Shown: positions 57,861-64,000 of the stretch, one piece after another
Numbering within the stretch: the stretch's first letter is position 1
Layout: every line of letters begins with the position of its first letter
NCBI GenBank assembly: GCA_963924555.1
Contig: OZ004586.1
Location: forward strand, 1-64,000
DNA: 64,000 bases
Source: Crambe crambe
Taxonomy: Eukaryota; Porifera; Demospongiae; Poecilosclerida; Crambeidae
Reading direction: 5' to 3'
Program-made: the position numbers and the translations under genes
Notes under the pieces: model-generated
Databases searched by the model: none
The model's input: the letters and a program-made list of their open reading frames with translations, nothing else
Told to the model about the DNA's origin: nothing

Positions 57861-60800
57861 TCATTTTGGACTGCAAGGAAGAAAAGGTGTCAATAGACAT
57901 GCCAGTATTATGCACCACATCTGATGTACCTCTGCTGCTGTAGTTGTTTCAATTCTTTGCCAGCCCACTGCGCAACTGCTTTGGTTCTACTGATACCGGA
58001 ACGTTTTCCCTCCAGCACCATTTTATTAAGGACTGGCAGGTTCACTAACTGGCTAAGGTGTGAGCCAAACGTACTACAGAGATCACTACATTAAAAAAAC
58101 ACCAAGTAAAACCCATAGACGAATAAGAGATGGTGTCGTCTCACCCCAATAAGCCAATGGCAGCAGAAAGGTTGTTTTCTGACCTATCTTCGTCCTTAGC
58201 TATGCTTACAATAAAGTCAATCATGCTAGGAACATGAGGAGATACCTTTTTCAGAGCAGCTAAAGCAAAACAAAAAACACGTGGCAATGCAACAGAATTT
58301 GGAAATGAAGTCCACACACTTACAGTTCATCTCCTTGTCATCTCCCTTGAGTCCCTGGATGATACCAGTGTAGGCTTCTAAACAACCATCTCTCAAGTCA
58401 TTTCCATAGTCTATCATGTCATAGTTATCTTTGTCCACGTTATGTTGGGCAGCTTGCTGCAGAATCTGCAGCACGACATCCACAAAGGCAAGAAAGTCTT
58501 GTCCTATGGCTAGTGCTATGTCTCCAATGGCAGAGAGAATGGGAGGCTTGATAGATTGATGTGCATTCACATCCTAAGAAATACAACAGACTATTTAACT
58601 AACATGGGAAGCAGAAAGTACATTTATCTTTACCAACCAAACACACTTACCGCCAAAGCTGATATCATCACTTCCATCAGGTCACGACAGTAAGGAACAA
58701 TTTGAGCAGAAAGGTTCCGACACAAATCCCCCACTAATCCCACACTAGCACGACACACCTAGTCAATACACATAATTAGGTTTATCAAATAACACTCAAA
58801 ATGTGTATCTGCATGGTGCCTTTGATTTTAAAAATTAAATTGACATTTTTCAAGCATTGGGAAAATTAACAACCTTGAGAACTAACTCTTTGATCCGTTA
58901 AATTCATTTTTTCATGATAACCAAAGCCTAAGATCCATCATATCACTGACCTGGACATCTCCAACGTTCTTTATAGATTGTGTCAACAAAGGCTTGAACA
59001 CATCCATGTACTTCAAAAATGACTCCCCAATAACTACGAGTGATGCCAACACTTTCATACATCACATGATTATAAGATGAAGAGCCTACCTTCTATCAGT
59101 ACTCCCACAGTCATCATAGCATCTTCCTGCACACCCCCAACTTGTTCACCACCACCACTCAAGGATTGGAAAGTCATCAACAACACTTCCATCACCGCAT
59201 CACTAATGTTCACAGCATCTTCTTTGCTGAGTTTGCGGATCAAGCTCTGGAGAGTGGCACACAAAAGTGACTCTATATCAGTTAGCTGCTGTTTGTCTGC
59301 TCCAGTCACTCGTGACTATACAAGAATGGTAAAGGGTTGATAGATTTATAACCTCAATAGTGATAACCATCCTTACGCTAAGAGACAGACAATGCTTCAG
59401 TCGATCCATCACAATGATTGTCGTCTTCTGTACAACCTGGTAGCAATCCTGTTGTAACACAATATACATGGTAAACCAACTACTATAACAAGTAGTGCAA
59501 TGTAATGCTCAAACCTTTGCTCCATACTTGATCATGTCCATCAGAGCCTCGTATGCTGCACTGCGCAAATTGTTAGAACCAACATCTGGTCGCTCTGTGG
59601 TTTCCAGGAGTTTGGCAACTACAACCTCATAATGAGGAGATAAGCAGTAAGTGGCTGGGTTTTCTTCTTCGACCCCTTCACATGCTAGGTCAAATGCTGC
59701 CTCAGAGAGCGATGAGAAAGCCTGCATCAAACAAAAAGAGGTACTCCATTTTGTAAGCGTTCTCCCCGTTTCACCAATTAGGGGTCACTGCAAGACCACC
59801 AGGCCTTCATCCACATCCCCTCAAAAAACAAAACAAAGAAAACAAACCAATCCACTTACCCAACACACATTGACTGCAACACGTGGTTCTGCAGTAAGGG
59901 AGTTAGTGAGCACATTGAGGAGTGGCAGGAGGTACTTGTCATTGAGGAGAACATTCGGACACTGCTCACATACTCTGCCAATAGTCCATGCGGAAGTGTC
60001 CTTAACTTGTACCATCTCATCTCCCATCAAAGTGATAAGAGGCGCCACCAAGTTCAGCTGCATACAAAATCCATTATAAACTCATAATCCCTGCTGGCTA
60101 CTTGCTAAAACAACTCCTCAACATTATACCCCTTGCCATACTATTGTCAGAGTCCTTACCTCTACCACACTCTTTTGGAGTTCATCTGGATCAGGACCTT
60201 CCATAACACAACCTGAAACCACAAGAAGACATCAATACCTACTGACCAAGAAATTCACCACCCACCCAGAGTCATCAGAGCTGCATCTCTGAATTTCCAG
60301 TCTTCACTAGCTATATTTTGCGCCACAAAGGGCATGACCAAGGGAATCATAGCATCTTCACAACAATTGGCCATCAGAGACAAGCACACACCAGCTGCTT
60401 TACACGGATTCCAGTCATCTTCATCATCAAACTCCTCCTAAAGAAAAAGCATATCCCAATCACTTGTACTGACTCCAGGCTCCCACTAGCATCACAACCT
60501 GTTTAGTGAGAGTCGCCAGCAAAATCGGCACCAGATACTGCAGAGCTCCTTTGACATAAAATCTAGAAGCCATTTCTGGTGGGTGACCTCTTCTTGCTGC
60601 ATCTGCTGCCTCTATAGCTAAATCTGTTTCTTCTTCACAAACAGTCGACCAAAATTCAATGCCCTGCAATGACACTTCATCTGTAGTGCTCTTCATTGCT
60701 TCCAAAGTGATCTGAAAGTCAGACATGTCAAATTCACATCAAGGTACACAAATGCAAGACTTACGGCAAAGAGAGCAGGTCCCATGTAGGCCTCCATATA

Positions 60801-61820
60801 CTGATAGTACAGACTCATGATCTTGACTAGGTTCTGCAATGCTGCCACTTGAATGGGGACGCAGTTACACTGGGTGGCCTCACACACCACTTGCATGATG
60901 AAATGGCGTTCATTCTGTGAAACCAATTACCATCAAATCCATTACTCGGTGATTTTCAACAGAGAGTCTCACCTCCCTCTCAAAATTAGCCTTTGTAAAT
61001 TCCAGAGAGTTGAGTAGAGCTTTAGTGGCAGCAAGTTTGACGTTGTCGCTTGGCTCCTCCTTCCTCATGCCTTGTACAATGGCTGTCAGTATCTCATTGG
61101 ACTGATTTGCCAAAAACTTGGCCTCCTATATCACATCATATCACTGGAGATATCACTGTCACAAATCATTCACTTACCAGATCCTCACATATGTACCCTA
61201 TTGCCTCCAAGGAGGCTTCCTTCAACTGCTCAGTACTCTGTGGAGAAGTGACATTACTGAGCAAAGTGGGGATGAGTTCTGGCCACGCGTTCATTTGCAG
61301 CTCCACGGCAGCCATGTATGCTATACACTGTGCTGCCGAATGATGATGTCGCTCCTCAGTCCCTAAAGTAGCCAGCACCTGCACCACACACACTAATAGG
61401 TAAAGACAGGTTTCTCCCTCAGCCCTTTGAAGTAGCCCACTCTTAAGCCCAATGAAAGTATTGATATCTGGAATACTCACCATAGTCTTAATTTCTTGCC
61501 GTACAGCTGCATCAAAACTCGACCACTGCTGCTGATGCTGAAACCGAACAGCAGCATCTTTACTGGTCAGATGGTTCTTCAACTGGAGACCAGCAGCCAC
61601 TCGAGCCACTTGAGACTTGCTCACATCAGAGAGTACAGCAGCCAGTGCGCCGAGAAACTGGGCCTGGAAAATACCATCTCACCACTGATAGCCACCTGGG
61701 TCAAATAAGACCTACCAGGTTCATTTTGGCAGCCTGCTCCAAGTGCTGCTGGGCTGCCATCACAGCATTGGTATCTGGAGACAGGGTAGCCTCCAGAACC
61801 TGAGTCAACTCCATTGCCAT
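57861..61820 (-). CDS. KPNB1: Importin subunit beta-1
   Basis: Nuclear import receptor built of HEAT repeats; binds importin alpha, RanGTP and FG nucleoporins. The start at 61820 reads [16 protein letters not shown], then [105 protein letters not shown] and [20 protein letters not shown], with an acidic loop ([12 protein letters not shown]) at about 60420. Later exons read [64 protein letters not shown] and [18 protein letters not shown]. The C terminus, [10 protein letters not shown] then SPK and stop at 57861, is spliced over a 60-bp intron. Order and length fit the 876-residue human protein. About 15 introns. Confidence 0.96.
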
Positions 61821-62530
61821 AGTATCTTCTCCAGTAGTCGAAACACACACACACCAGCTGTGTAGCTACCACTAGCCACACACAATCACCTAACAATCTA
61901 GCAAAATAAACACTTCTAAAACTACTAGTCATAATTATATTATCATTGAACTTACACAAGGTGGTTAGTGTTCCCCGACTCATAGATAGAACAGTTGCTG
62001 CTCCTACCCTCCAGAAACCAGTCTAGATGATACTAGTCCCCCCCTCAACTAGGCTGGTAGGTCTAAATTTCAAAAAAGATGTGGCAAAGAGAGCCCACCT
62101 TGCATGCCGCCAGTGAGTGATATATACTGAGCATGCGTTCCACACACGTGGCAAGTCTGTGCGCGCATATTATTTTGAACACAATTTTTGTCGATCTCCT
62201 AGTCGCTCTCCCTCTCTTGCTATGATTTGGAAGGGTTAAAAGAACCATAGGTTTTTTTTCTTCTGTTCTTCTGTGGCGAATATCTGCAGAAAATGAAGTC
62301 GAATTCGACAGCATATGACAATCACGTGATACTTGGGGAAAGCCCCTCTACAGTCCCGAGTTGTTTATTGCCGAGTCTGTGAACGTCTTCAGTGAAGTTC
62401 TGTCGCCTGTTTACGAATAGTTATGTAGGTATTCCATCGGAGAAGAGATAGAATACGATCTAGTCCTCTTAGCTGAGGGTCACCGGTTGGCTGGATGTTA
62501 GCTTCCCTCCAAACCTACTTCAGCAAATTA
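61821..62530. promoter_or_regulatory. Divergent intergenic region KPNB1 / ANKIB1
   Basis: At 710 bp this is the longest intergenic gap in the gene-dense part. It includes an E-box CACGTG at 62145-62150 and the perfect palindrome ATCACGTGAT at 62321-62330, an M-box/CLEAR-like sequence. An 83-codon minus frame at 62063-62314 has no recognisable motif. Which gene the sites serve is unknown. Confidence 0.45.
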
Positions 62531-63996
62531 ATGGGAAACAGCTCCTCGGTGTTCCTCAATGCCTTGCGCCAGGGGGATGTGACACGAGCTAAGGACCTGT
62601 ACAGGACCAAGATCAGCCTGAGAGAAGGCCTTGAACCCAACCAGAGCCTGGGCACTGAACATGGTGAAAATACTTACTTGCACTATGCAGCTCTCTATGG
62701 GATGGATCAGATGTACCGCGATCTGATCAACCTGAGGGGCAAGCCAGACATGAAGAATAGTCAGCGAAGAAACTGCCTCCACTTGATTTGTTTGAATGAG
62801 AAGGGCAGTGGTAAGACCAAGTGCGAGATGCTGCAATTGACTCTTAAAGAGGGACTCAAAGGAATGGACATACAACACTTGCTGTGCGAAAAAGATGAAG
62901 TGAGAACGTAATGAAGGATTTTACTTTAAAATCACTTTCTTTTTTGTTCGATTAGAATGGGGACACAGCTCTTCACTTGGCAGCTGGGGCTGGCCTGGAG
63001 CTGTGTGTGGATCTGTTGGTCAGCTACCGTGCAGATATGGTGGCTACCAACAAGGAGGGACTTACTCCTGCTGATCTGGCCAAGGCTAAGAATCATGAAC
63101 ACATTGCCACTAGCCTAGAGGCTAAGATGGTGTTTTTTGTAAGTGTGTATTGGAGTAGCATCTGTGGCAGATGGTACATATTTTTGAGTTGTGTGTGTAG
63201 CAAGACGAAGATCCAGGTGAGCCTGTGGAACCCGATCCTGAACAGCTGAAGGAGATCGCTGATGCACCTGTAGCCATGTTGGACAAGGATCTTCGCTCTA
63301 TGAAAGATGCTCTCTTGATAGAGACTGCAGAAATGCTGGGGGTGAGTAGTCAGTCTCTACACAATTGGGTGTGCATCTACTTGAGTTTTGTCATTTCAGG
63401 TTGGTCTGCAATCTGCTGAAGTGCTTCTTAGGAATCATGGTAAGCAACATACATTGAGGGTTTGCCTGGAATTGCATTATTTTGCTCTTGTGCATGTTCG
63501 TTTAGGCTGGTCCAAAGAAGAACTACTTCAGGCATGGCTACAGAATCCTGAGCAGGTATGTGAGGAAGTTGGAGTTGATATCCAGCCAGATGGTGAGCAA
63601 CTTGGTAGCGTGGACCAGTCTGATCCCCCCGCTAATGGTGGTATGCAAGGACCTGTTGGGAAACAAGCAGGAACAGTCCCAACCGATTCAGAAGGAGAGA
63701 GTAAAGTGAAGGAATGCGGCATATGCTGCTCCTATGACAAACATGAGGTTCAGATTCCCTGTGGCCACTACTTCTGCAGTGACTGCTGGAAACAGTAAGC
63801 CACTGTTAATATTATCATTAATTGGGTTAGACAAAGTTGAACACGTTTATGTTAAGATTTGGATTATTGTCTTTGAGGTGAAGAACCTTGAGAATTCTGA
63901 TACTTACTCTGCAGGTACCTTGAGGAAAAGATAGGAGGAGGTGAATCTCAAGCAATCTCTTGTCCTGAATATGGCTGCTACAAGCTAGTCCCACTG
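62531..63996 (+). CDS. ANKIB1: ANKIB1 homologue, RBR ubiquitin ligase, 5' part
   Basis: RING-between-RING E3 ligase with N-terminal ankyrin repeats; the 3' half is outside the window. I chose the ATG at 62531 (MGNSSSVF) rather than the in-frame 62495 because family members begin MGN and the Gly-2 context fits N-myristoylation. Exons: 62531-62899, 62956-63138, about 63202-63341, and more to 63996, each with GT/AG borders and matching phase. Ankyrin repeats include NTYLHYAALYGMDQMYRDLI and NGDTALHLAAGAGLELCVDL. A UBA-like part follows (VGLQSAEVLLRNHGWSKEEL, QAWLQNPEQVCEE). RING1 starts with ECGICCSYDKHEVQIPCGHY, FCSDCWKQYLEEK and CPEYGCYKLVPL. The window ends 4 bp into an intron (gtaa). Confidence 0.93.
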
Positions 63997-64000
63997 GTAA

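Noticed and set aside
62063-62314. 83-codon minus-strand frame upstream of ANKIB1
   Set aside because: No motif and lies in the divergent promoter region; probably chance.
20000-64000. tRNA, rRNA or other structured RNA genes
   Set aside because: I looked for cloverleaf-like or conserved RNA segments by eye and found none I could support.

Overview
The window looks like one end of a chromosome from a compact-genome early-branching animal. A sponge is my best guess, but this is inference. Metazoan markers (TRAK/Milton, an ABCA1-type transporter, villin with headpiece, BBS9, ANKIB1) sit in a gene-dense layout with very short GT-AG introns and intergenic gaps that are often only 17-130 bp.

Positions 1-6674 are an almost pure CCCTAG array (G strand CTAGGG, not the usual animal TTAGGG), oriented as a left chromosome end. 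Positions 6674-13577 are a subtelomere of stacked satellites with periods of about 214, 52, 30, 252/181, 52 and 20 bp. It holds one 129-residue unknown ORF and an inverted, internally deleted copy of that ORF's locus. A 7-unit interstitial CCCTAG tract and a 14 x 20 bp satellite close it on the inner side. Positions 13577-20300 are AT-rich and gene-poor, with minisatellites, dispersed repeats, a decayed PHD-finger exon and one unresolved gene-like stretch.

From 20.3 kb the region is packed with genes. In order they are DNAJC7 (-), an intronless METTL3 (+), two tandem ABCA1-like transporters (-,-), TRAK/Milton (+), an unknown Cys-rich membrane protein (-), eIF1 (+), an intronless sulfite oxidase (-), villin (-), BBS9 (-), NDUFB2-like (+), importin beta-1 (-) and the 5' half of ANKIB1 (+), which runs off the window. 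Several pairs are head-to-head with start codons 17-125 bp apart (DNAJC7/METTL3, Cys-rich/eIF1, BBS9/NDUFB2) and must share promoters. Convergent pairs have stop codons 56-70 bp apart.

Most genes are housekeeping and do not form one pathway. The main points for a second look are the variant telomere and its subtelomere, the mosaic divergence of the two ABCA copies, the unknown Cys-rich transmembrane protein, and small repeated or palindromic motifs in the bidirectional promoters. Gene names come from recognising protein motifs by eye. Exon borders were read from GT/AG signals and are approximate unless stated.
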